64,000 nt of DNA from Hyalella azteca (lineage: Eukaryota > Arthropoda > Malacostraca > Amphipoda > Hyalellidae). The stretch covers positions 22,765 through 86,764 of the forward strand of contig NW_025932834.1 in NCBI RefSeq assembly GCF_000764305.2, read 5' to 3'. A program made the position numbers and the translations under genes. This document shows positions 24,901 to 32,989 of this stretch, piece after piece. The notes beneath the pieces were generated by a model. That model had not been told where the DNA came from. It searched no databases and was given only the letters and a program-made list of their open reading frames with translations. How positions within the stretch are numbered: position 1 is the first letter of the stretch; each line of letters begins with the position of its first letter.

Positions 24901-27900
24901 TAGGGAAAAATAGTAACAAGCAAGTAAAATTAGTGAAAAATAGTGACAAGCAAGTAAAATTAGTGAAAAATAGTAACAAACTAGTTAAATTAGTAAATAC
25001 TAGTAACGCACCACGTCTTCGGAGCGAGGCGTGAAGCGACCAGCAGAAGAGGTGGCGCTAACAGGACTTCTTGGCGAAACATCAGAAGGCTTTGGTAATT
25101 TTTCGTTGCTGTTGTCGAGTAAATCTTCATAAGTGAAGCTGGTGCCGTACTTCTGTATGATCAGACTCTCCATGTCCGACAACAACCTGACAGTAACATA
25201 CCTCTACGGATTAGATAACATAAAAATCATGAACAATTGCATGGCATAGCAAAATAACATAACAAATAGTGCTTTCTTTTCATTCCCGACAACAACACAG
25301 TTTCACAGGTTCTCCACTTCGGCCAATAACTTGACAACAAGAACAAACAAAAAACCTTTGATCATCACAAACATTCATTTGGCACAAATACGTACAAGTC
25401 TGGCTTTTTCATATTCACTATCTGCATAGTCACACAGTCATTTCTCCTCTTCAGAAAACGAAGTAATACAAGCAAGACATAATCTATAATCAAGGAGTAG
25501 GTAATACAAGCAAGACGTAATCTCTAATCGACACGCTCATACTATCATTCAATTGAGTACCTACCTATATTGTGTGTTGTTCGAGCAGAGCTTGAAGAAG
25601 TTCGTGGAACTTAGGAGCAATACGTACAGATGAACTTGCATGCCAATATTTTTGTACATGAACTTCAGTTTAAACATAGGATTCCACCATAGCTAAGAGG
25701 CTCTCTTCCTGTATTTGAATCCCTGCTTATAGTCCACAATAGCTCATGAAGCTATCAGGCAAATTTTTGCATTAATGATCGCGTGTAATTACTGTTCCTG
25801 TACATGAATCTTGGTATGAAGTATTCCATTCTGGCAATTAAATGAGGTTACAGATTACGAAATGAATTATACTGCTTTTTCTGTACATTCCTTACAATTG
25901 TGGCAAAATACATCTGTTTCTGTATATTGAACTGTTTGTACGTAGGACTCCCTGCTGACCTGTGGGCCTGCAGGATGGCGGTGGAGTCGATGTCTGCGGT
26001 GCGCAGCGCCATCGCCTGCGTCAGCTGCTCGTGTGTCAGGCGACAGAAGCTGTACGCCAGGCGAGCAGGTACCTGCACACACACACGTATACAATAACCT
26101 TTATTTAGTATAGGTTGCAGAATTTGTTCTCTTAAGCAGGTTTCATTGAAGACCAGAGAATCTGTTAACTGGTCTTCAATGTAACCTTTATTTATAAACT
26201 AAAAGTGAAGTAAGTAACGTAAGAGACACACATAATACACTGACATATATACTACCGAGGGAACATCTGGGCGAGGAACAGCTCACCTTCCAGCCTGGAG
26301 GGAACATCTGGGCGAGGAACAGCTCACCTTCCAGCCGGGAGGGAACATCTGGGCGAGGAACAGCTCACCTTCCAGCCGGGAGGGAACATCTGGGCGAGTG
26401 TTCTATCGAACTCGACGGCGGCTCTAAGGAACCACTTCCGTCTGAGGTCGACACAGGTGAGCCACCCGTCACGCTCTGAGCCCGCGAACACCGCCCGGTA
26501 CTCAGCCAGCTGGTGCTCCACCACCAGCTCCATGATGCTCCGTCTGGAGGGTGGAGTTCATTAGACTAGTGCTACACCACCAGCTCCATGATGCTCCGTC
26601 TGGAGGGTGGAGTTCATTAGACTAGTGCTCCATTAACAGCTCCATTATGTTCCGTCTGGAGGGTGGACTTCATTAAAACCTCAGGCAATCAAGAGGCAGG
26701 AAATATATTCATTAAAAAAATAAGAGACCCATTCCATCAGAAAATAGGGATCAATTCATCAAAAAATTCAGCAGAGAGGGACTCAGTCCATCAGCAGAAG
26801 AGGGACTCAGTCCATCAGCAGAGAGGGACTCAGTCCATCAGCAGAGAGGGACTCAGTGCATCAGCAGAGAGGGACTCAGTCCATCAGCAGAGAGGGACTC
26901 AGCCCAATACAAGGGAGGGATCAATTGATCAAAAAAGGACTGAATTCATCAAAAGTGCAGTCCATCAAGCTCCGCTGTTCATGCTGAGAGTGAGAAAGTG
27001 GGTCGCTATTTGGACCGGTGACCCATTCACGCACTGACAAGTCAGCTCACCGGACATTCTTGTCAAGGACATTGGCAACGAGGCAAGCCTCTGCCAGCTG
27101 GTAGGACGGCGTTGCTAGGGATGCTGTCGATGATCTGAAGTCTGCCAGGATTTGCTGCTCCAGTTCCTTCTGATTCTGCAGCACCTGGTGAAAAAGCGGC
27201 AATTAATTTTTGTCATAAAATTCATGTATAATATGAAATGAAATGTTGGATTATTCAGCAATGAACAAGAAAGGCTTGACTGATCTGAGACATGCAGCAG
27301 TTAATGACAAAACAGCAATGAATTTTTGCCAAAAAATTTAAGTATGAAATGAAACTAGTTGGATAATTCAGCAACGTACAGGAAAAGGTCACCTGATCTG
27401 AGAGCTGCAGCAGCTGACGACATAACAGCGCTGAATTCCGACCAGAAAATATTTTAATAATATGAAAAGAAACGTGAATAATTCAGCAAAGTAAGAGATA
27501 GTCTCATCCAATCTGAGAGCTGCAGCGCTAATGACGAAACAGCATTGAAGTTTTGACATAGAAATATAATATTATTACTAATATTATTATTAAAATAATA
27601 ATATTATTATTAAAATAACAATATTATTATTAAAATAACAATCTTAAAAGGAACATATATAATTAAATTCTCACCTGATCAGAGAGCTGTTTGACCTGCG
27701 GGATGTGGGTGTAGCGTGACAGATGCTGCATCACGTTCAGCACGCCCTGCAGCAGCGGTGCCAGCTCACCATACTGCCGTGCTGCCATCATGCTCCTGAG
27801 GAGAACAGTGCTGATCATTACACGTTAACTGTAAATTGGGCCATTTTTATGCGTGTCAATGATTACTTCCTATTGTTACTTATGTGGCATTTTTTGCTCA

Positions 27901-30523
27901 GAAGCAATACTTGGCACAAATTACAATAAAAAGCATATAAATCACAATTTACTTTTCAATTTTTGTTCCTAAAATATCTGTGTGAACACAAGGGGTTTGT
28001 TTCATTATTGGTTAAATGCAAGGCCCAATGTATTCATGAAGAGGATAAAATCATAAAAAGTTACAACTAACAATGATATCTTTTTTATTTATTAGCACAA
28101 AATACAAAAGTTGTATTATCCAAATTAGTGCAACTTTAACCTTGGTTATAAACACAAAATTTTAAATCAAAAACCTTATTTTGTCGACGCCCTCGGTAAG
28201 CATCTGCAGGTGGTTGAGAGTATTGATAGAGGTCGTGAGGTTTCGCTTGCCAGTATCCAGCTGGCGGATGTCGCGGGTTATGGCTCGCACTCGCTGTTCA
28301 GACTCTCCAGATGTCACCTGAAACAAGGAAGTCACTTTTGTACAAGCAATGCTAACTTGTAAGTTGTCACCAGAGACACGTAAGTCACAGCCTATCCACT
28401 CTATAGTAATTTGCATCTATCCAGAGGTCACCTGAGACAGGCAAGTTACCCCCTATAAACTCAATACTAATTTGCAACTATCCAGAGGTCACCTGAGACA
28501 TGCAAGACACACCCTATACACTCAATACTAATTTGCAATTATATACAGGTTACTCAACTGGAATTAGCTGATTGTGCTAAAAAAAGTAATGGTAGAATTT
28601 ATTGTGAAATGTTTCAATAACATCAGGTTGCTTCCATAAATGATTCAATAACAGTGTAATACATAAATAATTGACTGCCATCGCCATTTCAAATGCATTT
28701 CTGAGAAAAAAAAAGGCTGCAGTTTTTAACATCAATTGCTTTGAAAGCTATTTAAAAAGATTTTATTTAAGGTGCCAACTGGACTCGGTGTGGAAGTAAT
28801 TATTTTTCATAGATAGTTACACACCTTAATTTCTTGAAACCTGGCTGAAAGTTGCCGAATGGACTCTTCTGCACTCTGTAGTGAATCTTGCCCAATCTGA
28901 AACAAATCTTAAGTGTAATATTAAAAACATCTTAATAATTCTGTTTGTAAATTACAGAATAAAATGATTGACAGACCTACACAAATGTTAAGAGGATTTA
29001 TATGATTGAGGTTGTCTGGAGTCTAAACTTGGCTAAACTCATATCATCTAGTGCTCAAATTGATTATGGTCTACCTCCTAGTTCAAGCTATAGTTCCTAG
29101 CTGAAGGTTTTAGTGTGAGTCTCAAGTTTGAAAATTAAGTAAAAGGCATAAGTTCAAGGCCTAAGCTTACAATATAAGTGTAAAGTTGAAGTTTGAGGCC
29201 TAAATGAAGAGCTCAAGGTTAAGGTCTAAGCATAGGGCTCAAGTTCAAGGCCCAAGTGAAGGACTCAAGTTCAAGAATTAATTAAATACAGCGCTTATGT
29301 CTCAGACTAAAGTAAAGGGGATTACATTTAAGGCTTCAGTTTGAGGCTCCTTACTTGTGAGTTGATAGCCAGCTGCCTGACCAGCTGCTGGGTTTCATTC
29401 TCAACCAAGGAGAGCTTCACCCTCATCTCCTCGAGGACCTCATCCAGCAGATGCAGGGACTGCTCGGCAGGAAACCTCTCATTGATGTAGTCCACTGCAT
29501 TGAAGTCAGGGGAGTCAAAAGGATCTTCTCCAGGTACTATCTGAAAAAATTAACCACAATAAACAACAAAATAAATAATTTCTCTTTAGTTGTTAATATA
29601 ATCAATGATTAATTTGTTTAGAAAATATTTTTACTACAAATAATTATGATCCAATGAAGAACTTCAGAAGAGTTGCATACAAAATTTGTAAACTTTAAAA
29701 GCAATAATTTATATTTTAATCAAGAAGATTGATATGTTTCTTTCAGTGGACACATTCAGAACACAAATTAGTAATCTTGGGCTGCGCTGTTAACATTTTA
29801 GGTGTGTTTGAGTTTTGGGCTGTGTTGTTTGAAAGATTTTTTGCCTGATTTATTCTGTAATGTGAATAATTTCAAAAATAAATGACATAAGATGAATGAT
29901 ATTTGTTCTGAGGAGTACACATGAAAATACAGAAAAGTTTGATCAATAGAGGAGTAGAGAATTTTTTTTATAAAATGAAATCTAATGTGGAAGGAGTATG
30001 TACCTACAAAAAAAAAAGGGGTAATTTTCTATTATAGGTATTACACATGTCTGTAGCAGGGATGAAGGAATAACTAAAGTAAAGTGATAGTATAATTATC
30101 CACAAAATGCCTTAAATCTTATATAGTACGGTACCGTACATATGATATCTAGGTAGGTACCGTACAGAGTTTGGAAAAGGGATAGTATGAAATTTTATAC
30201 AAGAATACATATGCTACAAAGCATCAACTTCAATTCAGTTAACAGGAAAGCACAATGAGATCCATCTCATAATATTCTCATTAACAAGACTGCTGGGTGC
30301 TAACTATACAGTTGATTAATATCACAAGCATTCAACTTCATCACACATTTCATTAAAAATGCTGCTTACATTCTACTAAAAATTTACAGATATCAATAAT
30401 TAATATAATTATTATTACCTCTTGTATGGCAGCAATAACAGATTTTGAATATTGTAGAGGCAGTTCTTCTGTGTTGATATCAGTATCATCATTTGAGCCT
30501 AATTCTGATATCAACTGAGACAT
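15711..30523 (-). CDS. Vps53: Vps53, GARP/EARP tethering complex subunit (whole gene)
   Basis: Twenty-one coding exons on the minus strand join in phase into 908 codons plus stop. Order: 30523-30419, 29540-29355, 28896-28825, 28317-28175, 27795-27675, 27184-27051, 26543-26369, 26072-25960, 25609-25565, 25186-25012, 24375-24239, 23314-23194, 22373-22185, 21180-21009, 20417-20302, 19748-19558, 19001-18953, 18375-18271, 17095-17021, 16585-16496, 15923-15711. Family-diagnostic stretches include [102 protein letters not shown] and the tail [17 protein letters not shown]. Vps53 acts at the trans-Golgi and recycling endosomes, tethering endosome-derived vesicles. A Ser/Pro/Ala-rich insert (exons 10-11) makes it somewhat longer than vertebrate Vps53. 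Many junctions are embedded in tandem repeats; see the exon entries. Confidence 0.95.
15908..16085. repeat. 63-bp in-frame array of the exon 21 acceptor
   Basis: Three acceptors (exon-side bases 15923, 15986, 16049), CCTGCAG|GTGCTGGAG or CCTACAG|GTGCTGGAG. The inter-acceptor sequence is open and encodes [19 protein letters not shown] + LQ, so upstream acceptors would add 21 or 42 residues. A partial fourth unit lies at 16065-16085. Confidence 0.92.
16496..16585 (-). CDS. Vps53: Vps53 coding exon 20
   Basis: [20 protein letters not shown] + [10 protein letters not shown], 30 codons, phase 0 to 0. Donor AAAAG|GTGATT. Confidence 0.92.
17021..17095 (-). CDS. Vps53: Vps53 coding exon 19
   Basis: [20 protein letters not shown] + ELVLQ, 25 codons, phase 0 to 0. 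Corresponds to the K-A-P-A-S-Y-T-K-I-V helix of other Vps53 proteins. Confidence 0.92.
17168..17400. repeat. ~113-bp direct duplication in Vps53 intron 18
   Basis: Two copies of a segment with TACAAAGGCACCTCTCCCCA and AAGGCCCCCCAAAGGATCCC, preceded by AGAGTTCCTTT. Wholly intronic. Confidence 0.88.
17810..18000. repeat. AT-rich ~35-38-bp array in Vps53 intron 18
   Basis: Four to five units of TACGGCGTTTATAATATAAT + ATATTTATAATACGCCTTA. Confidence 0.8.
18054..18110 (-). pseudogene. Orphan 3'-half copy of Vps53 exon 18
   Basis: Repeats the last 52 or so bases of exon 18 ([18 protein letters not shown]) plus its donor, 160-220 bases downstream in the intron, with no convincing acceptor. It looks like another round of the junction duplication. 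A lone N lies at 18124 just beyond it. Confidence 0.8.
18185..18280. repeat. 19-bp array of the exon 18 donor, five copies
   Basis: ACACCTTTGAGGCCATGAC at exact 19-base steps from 18191 to 18267. Each carries minus-strand GCCTC(A/C)AAG|GTGTGT. Period out of frame. Confidence 0.93.
18271..18375 (-). CDS. Vps53: Vps53 coding exon 18
   Basis: [35 protein letters not shown]. 35 codons, phase 0 to 0, covering the conserved G-x-E-Q-L-L-L-D motif. Confidence 0.93.
18953..19001 (-). CDS. Vps53: Vps53 coding exon 17
   Basis: Short exon [17 protein letters not shown], 49 bases, phase 2 to 0, with TTTTAG acceptor and CAACAG|GTCAGT donor. Confidence 0.9.
19428..19572. repeat. 31-bp array of the exon 16 donor, five copies
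   Basis: ACACACCTGGTGAAGTGTTT-type units at exact 31-base steps (CACCT at 19431, 19462, 19493, 19524, 19555). Each gives a minus-strand CACTTCACCAG|GTGTGT. One copy (19462) has CAGCAG|GTGTGT. 31 is out of frame. Confidence 0.93.
19558..19748 (-). CDS. Vps53: Vps53 coding exon 16
   Basis: [56 protein letters not shown]. The G-D-Q-S-x-Y-V motif is diagnostic. Phase 0 to 2, donor ACCAG|GTGTGT. Confidence 0.95.
19790..19995. repeat. 17-18-bp array upstream of exon 16
   Basis: About a dozen copies of GAAATGCCAATGTGACACT variants in intron 15. It does not contain the exon 16 acceptor. Confidence 0.9.
20302..20417 (-). CDS. Vps53: Vps53 coding exon 15
   Basis: Completes a D codon, then [35 protein letters not shown]. 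116 bases, phase 1 to 0. The helix corresponds to the family's ISSSIQLLVQDLD segment. Confidence 0.88.
20459..20590. repeat. Dispersed repeat copy C (inverted relative to 1-130)
   Basis: Contains GTCGACGAGAAAATGCGCTC in reverse orientation and the ACTGAGTTATATTTTTTTGTG tail shared with the start of the window. It lies in Vps53 intron 14. Confidence 0.6.
20675..21075. repeat. 82-85-bp array of the exon 14 3' end and donor
   Basis: Five units (donor-side bases near 21009, 20927, 20842, 20760 and a decayed one near 20677). Each repeats the last 60 or so coding bases of exon 14 ([22 protein letters not shown]) plus CCAG|GTGTGTAG. The period is not a multiple of three and TAG follows the donor, so extra copies are non-coding. 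Confidence 0.9.
21009..21180 (-). CDS. Vps53: Vps53 coding exon 14
   Basis: [57 protein letters not shown], phase 0 to 1. The VSAEYC...LQAKL helix is the central Vps53 signature. Confidence 0.93.
21195..21400. repeat. ~55-bp degenerate array in Vps53 intron 13
   Basis: Three to four units of TATGCAAAATTGCACCCGTA + TTAAGTTAAAAGGCGTGA. Confidence 0.75.
21888..22230. repeat. 54-bp in-frame array of the exon 13 donor, six copies
   Basis: Donors of the form CAG|GTACGTGG or GAG|GTACGTGG recur at exact 54-base steps (exon-side bases 22185, 22131, 22077, 22023, 21969, 21915). The coding frame is open throughout and repeats an 18-residue peptide [18 protein letters not shown]. Single-base variants (Q/E, R/K) distinguish the copies. 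Confidence 0.93.
22185..22373 (-). CDS. Vps53: Vps53 coding exon 13
   Basis: [40 protein letters not shown] and KDISAIISQ. 63 codons, phase 0 to 0, matching the family's FQKYLREYAWKI-like helix. The donor CTCAG|GTACGT is the first of six equivalent donors. Confidence 0.9.
22485..22650. repeat. Decayed duplication of the exon 13 acceptor side
   Basis: CAGCATGTTCTGCAAGA(C/T)AAAATTAT recurs at 22365 and 22498, and in weaker form at 22628. The first copy spans the exon 13 acceptor (TTGCAG|AACATGCTG). Period about 130 bases. Confidence 0.65.
23035..23235. repeat. 51-54-bp in-frame array at the exon 12 donor
   Basis: Four copies of a unit that includes the exon end. Three carry TATAAG|GTGAGG. In the distal copy (23035) the donor is lost (AAGATGG). 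The frame stays open across the array and repeats [18 protein letters not shown], so each donor choice would add 17 or 35 residues. Confidence 0.9.
23194..23314 (-). CDS. Vps53: Vps53 coding exon 12
   Basis: [19 protein letters not shown], an acidic EEEES run and [14 protein letters not shown]. The donor TATAAG|GTGAGG is repeated downstream at 23143 and 23089, adding 51 or 105 bases in frame. Confidence 0.93.
23868..24255. repeat. 48-51-bp array of the exon 11 donor, eight copies
   Basis: TTACTTGTCTAAAGTATT-containing units start at 23868, 23919, 23970, 24039, 24089, 24137, 24185 and 24235. Each has the minus-strand exon end plus donor (AATACTTTAGACAA|GTAAT). A TAA follows at once in frame, so read-through is not coding. 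An N at 24016 and the 69-base step suggest a local assembly problem. Confidence 0.9.
24239..24375 (-). CDS. Vps53: Vps53 coding exon 11
   Basis: Ser/Asn/Pro/Ala-rich start, then the conserved [20 protein letters not shown] + D-K. The donor GACAA|GTAATA is non-consensus at -1 but is the only one in phase (2), and the next exon restores K-R-L-G-E-Q-I. Confidence 0.88.
24870..25005. repeat. 27-bp array downstream of exon 10
   Basis: Four to five copies of AAATAGTAACAAGCAAGTAA + AATTAGTG abutting the exon 10 donor without including it. Confidence 0.8.
25012..25186 (-). CDS. Vps53: Vps53 coding exon 10
   Basis: [20 protein letters not shown], then a Ser/Pro-rich low-complexity part ([16 protein letters not shown]) ending SEDV. 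Donor GACGTG|GTGCGT is the best choice that keeps phase 0. This lineage-specific disordered loop lies between the two halves of the protein. Confidence 0.85.
25565..25609 (-). CDS. Vps53: Vps53 coding exon 9 (45-bp microexon)
   Basis: Encodes [15 protein letters not shown] with split codons at both ends (phase 2 to 2). It fills the place of the conserved T-N-F segment that follows the I-x-x-x-H/R helix in other Vps53 proteins. Acceptor CCTAAG lacks a good pyrimidine tract, so this exon is less certain than its neighbours. Confidence 0.7.
   Translation of the reverse strand, partial: FHELLQALLEQHTI
25960..26072 (-). CDS. Vps53: Vps53 coding exon 8
   Basis: [20 protein letters not shown] then [17 protein letters not shown]. 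113 bases, phase 0 to 2. Acceptor TGTGCAG, donor CACAG|GTCAGC. Confidence 0.93.
26259..26370. repeat. 41-bp array at the exon 7 donor
   Basis: Three copies of GGGAACATCTGGGCGAGGAA + CAGCTCACCTTCCAGCC-type sequence. On the minus strand each carries GGCTGGAAG|GTGAGC. 41 is not a multiple of three, so distal donors would shift the frame. Reading through reaches TGA at the next donor. Confidence 0.9.
26369..26543 (-). CDS. Vps53: Vps53 coding exon 7
   Basis: [15 protein letters not shown] start, then [20 protein letters not shown] and [11 protein letters not shown]. Both ends are duplicated. The acceptor region recurs at 56-bp steps (exon-side bases 26599 and 26655) and the donor region at 41-bp steps (copies next to 26322 and 26281). 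I chose the pair that keeps phase (2 to 0). Confidence 0.9.
26525..26680. repeat. 56-bp array at the exon 7 acceptor
   Basis: Three copies of CCATGATGCTCCGTCTGGAG + GGTGGAGTTCATTAGACTAGTG. Each contains the minus-strand acceptor CCTCCAG|ACGGA. The third copy is slightly decayed. Confidence 0.88.
26755..26945. repeat. 23-bp minisatellite in Vps53 intron 6
   Basis: About seven copies of GAGAGGGACTCAGTCCATCA + GCA. Wholly intronic. The 124-codon open frame over it is repeat-derived. Confidence 0.9.
27051..27184 (-). CDS. Vps53: Vps53 coding exon 6
   Basis: [16 protein letters not shown] followed by a short Ser/Thr insert and [15 protein letters not shown]. 134 bases, phase 0 to 2, donor TCCG|GTGAGC. 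Confidence 0.93.
27190..27545. repeat. ~110-bp degenerate array in Vps53 intron 5
   Basis: Three to four diverged units, each with GATCTGAGAGCTGCAGCAGC-like sequence. On the minus strand that segment resembles the exon 5 end plus donor (for example CTCTCAGATCAG|GTGACC near 27393). It appears to be decayed duplication of the exon 5 donor region. Confidence 0.5.
27675..27795 (-). CDS. Vps53: Vps53 coding exon 5
   Basis: Arg completed across the junction, then [20 protein letters not shown] and [20 protein letters not shown]. 121 bases, phase 2 to 0, donor GATCAG|GTGAGA. Confidence 0.93.
28175..28317 (-). CDS. Vps53: Vps53 coding exon 4
   Basis: Encodes [20 protein letters not shown] onward, including [13 protein letters not shown], the best conserved part of the Vps53 N domain. 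Ends phase 2 at ATAAG|GTTTTT. Acceptor copies occur upstream in the intron (see the 28317-28540 array). Confidence 0.95.
28300..28540. repeat. Tandem array carrying copies of the exon 4 acceptor
   Basis: Units of about 57-61 bases. Two well-preserved copies repeat the acceptor and first codons (minus strand TCTCAG|GTGACCTCTGG, exon-side bases at 28431 and 28492), and a decayed copy lies at about 28373. In the copies the reading frame hits TAG after V-T-S-G, so only the authentic acceptor at 28317 continues the protein. Confidence 0.8.
28825..28896 (-). CDS. Vps53: Vps53 coding exon 3
   Basis: 24 codons ([20 protein letters not shown] + QEIK), matching the coiled coil of the family. TTTCAG acceptor and AAG|GTGTGT donor. 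Confidence 0.9.
29355..29540 (-). CDS. Vps53: Vps53 coding exon 2
   Basis: 62 codons, phase 0 to 0. Encodes the conserved N-terminal FNAVDYIN...FPAEQSL motif and the following coiled-coil segment ([19 protein letters not shown]). Confidence 0.95.
30419..30523 (-). CDS. Vps53: Vps53 coding exon 1
   Basis: Begins [17 protein letters not shown]; 35 codons, phase 0, donor CAAGAG|GTAATA. A TTGCTTTTCAG at 30593-30584 would place an acceptor about 60 bases upstream of the ATG, so a separate 5' UTR exon is likely. Confidence 0.88.
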
Positions 30524-31072
30524 TGTGGCTTATCAATAATAAGCAAGATCTAGGTCAACTCAATAGTATGGGATATTTAAACTCTGAAAAGCAAATTAAA
30601 TTGTGATTTGGTAAAAATTTTCATTCTATTTAATATAGAATGTTCAATGTTGAACAGAATTCTGCTCCTTGTGATAAAAAGAGACATAAGGTAACATAGA
30701 AAGTCAAAAGCCAGTAAATTGTTACCTACTGGCTAGTGGCTACATGACAAGATTACAGGCCAGGTCTACAGGATTGGAATTTTTTAGTTGAATTACTGGA
30801 ATCTCAAGGTCAAGGTTCCAAAGAGACAAATTTTCAATAAAGTTTAGAATCTTGTAGCCAAATAAAACATTTTTGTTAACAATAAGATAGGAGGCAATTC
30901 ATCTACTACTACTAGCAGGATTCTTGTGAGTTGTGGCTGTGGCCTGTGGGTGTGGGAAAGCTCTGGTTACAGCTCAAAAGGTAGATAGGTATATTACAAT
31001 CCTGCATCCCTGCCCATTCAGTCACCACACAGTGCACAGCCAAAATAATGCTATTTTGAGTTTTGATTATTA

Positions 31073-31587
31073 GGGTAAACGCGGTATATTCCGACACTTT
31101 AAGGACGCATCGAGAAATGAAAAACTATAAAAAAAAACCTTATGCATTACATAAGTTCTGTTGCCTTCACATGACTCTCAAAACACTTCACTACGCGTCA
31201 GCAACGATGAAACGTCACAAAATGTTGCCATATTTAAAGTATACTTAAAGGATTCCTAATATATTCACAGACGTATTTAAAAGTCTCAAACCATAATATT
31301 CTTCCTATAAAAACAGTTATTCACTATTTGGTAGAGCCATGTCAACTGTCAAATTTGACACATTTTTCGATCTCACCACGTGGCATGCATTGTCTCTCTT
31401 TGGATCTTAATATTTTCCCACTAGATGGCCAAGACCTAGTGTTTTTGCAGTATTTCGACACGCAAATGTATGACGTCACCATTTCAACCATCAACAAACG
31501 CATGGAACTAAAACAAAGCTTAATATAAAGGAAAAACTAGAGAGGTGACGGAATTACCCACGATGACGGAATATACCGCGTTTACCC
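31073..31587. mobile_element. Tc1/mariner-like MITE, 515 bp, TA-flanked
   Basis: Perfect 21-bp terminal inverted repeats (GGGTAAACGCGGTATATTCC-G and its complement) flanked by TA on both sides (31071-31072, 31588-31589). No transposase frame is visible. It lies about 550 bases upstream of the Vps53 start codon. The two ~60-codon open frames inside have no recognised domain. Confidence 0.85.
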
Positions 31588-31589
31588 TA

Positions 31590-32989
31590 CCTTAATCATT
31601 TAATGCATAATTTTTCTTTTTACAATTACTTGAAACACTTGAACAGAACAAAAATACTTATAATTATTAATCTTAAAAGTAAATTCAATCAACCATCCTA
31701 AGATTGCTAAGAATAATTTATTTTAATAAAACTTTCTACCATTTTCTCAGTTGCTATAAATATTGTAACATTGGTAACTTGTAAGAGTGTTACATTATAA
31801 CATTATTTAACATGCTTAGTGAATAGTGCTTACCTACATCTTAGTGATCTTACTGCCAAGTCCCAATCCAATGGATAGGGTGATAGGTGATTAGTGGCAA
31901 ACGAGAGGTTTTTAGAATCAATTCATTTTTAATTTCATCATCTACTCAATAATGTGAACAATTTCTAAATTCTAATGTATAATAATCAGATAATGCTGGT
32001 ATCCAAAATCCTTTACTGGCAAATGATCATCTTTACCTAGTTTATTTAATTATAGGACTCATAAATGAACTTGAGAAAGAGTCTGAAAAGTTCTCTGCTT
32101 TATCACAGGCACACTGCCCAATGCCGGTATATGGTTATGTTATGATGATGATGGGCTCAGGCCGCTCAGTCCGGCTCACAGAGTCAGCAGTCTTTAGCCT
32201 TAGCCCTTGGGAGTTGGGCTTAGGCTATAGTTCACGTAGCAGAGCCTGCAGAGTGCAGAGGGACTATTTCTAGAAATGAAAAAATACTTTCCAGTGCACA
32301 ACGGTCACAAGGTGAAGGTGGAATATAATGGAGTAATAACTGATGTCTGATAATATATATAGTATAATAATAATCATATATAATTATATATATAAGACGT
32401 GTCACGTGGGGCCGTGGGGGTAATATATTTTTTTTTATAGTTGGTTTTGGAGGCTTCCAGTGCTTGTGCACTGCCCAGCCTGGTCTCTGTCACTCTTTTG
32501 ATGAAAGACTATGCACCGTGCAAAGGGGCTCAATGGCCCAAGTACCTTATATGCAGCATGCACCCAACATCCAGACAATTGAATTGGTCATGTAGCAAGG
32601 TTTTCAATATGCAAGTGATATATGCAGCATGCCTTATAATAACATGCACAGTGCGTCAAGCTTTATGCTGTAATAAAGCACCCTAACAGCATGCTAAATT
32701 GCACAAGTATGCCAAAAAATTAAACAAAACAGAACAAGAAAGAAGAAGAAGAAAAGAAAGAAAAACAAGAAAAAAATTTATATATACACATTTTTTTAAG
32801 TTCTTTGATTTGAAGGAGAAAGCACCCCCAGTTTGGAGCTACATCAGAGAGGCAGCTCCACTTTCCAGCAAATATTGCTGAGAAATAGAATCACGGCTCG
32901 TAGAAATGGAATCACGGCTGGCAAATCCATAAAACCACGGCTCGAAAAATTCAGTCGCGGCTCGCCAAGTAGATATATTCCATACTAGA
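31590..32989. other. Intergenic, no supported gene
   Basis: AT-rich with short TA runs (about 32340-32400), a purine-rich stretch at 32730-32780 and LINE-like flanking words. A 60-codon Lys-rich open frame at 32699-32881 is low complexity and not accepted as a gene. Confidence 0.45.

Noticed and set aside
26324..26368. Read-through of exon 7 into [14 protein letters not shown] as a coding extension
   Set aside because: It is intronic 41-bp repeat read past the donor, shifts the frame and ends at TGA.
32699..32881. 60-codon Lys/Arg-rich open frame
   Set aside because: Purine-rich low complexity without splice or start support.
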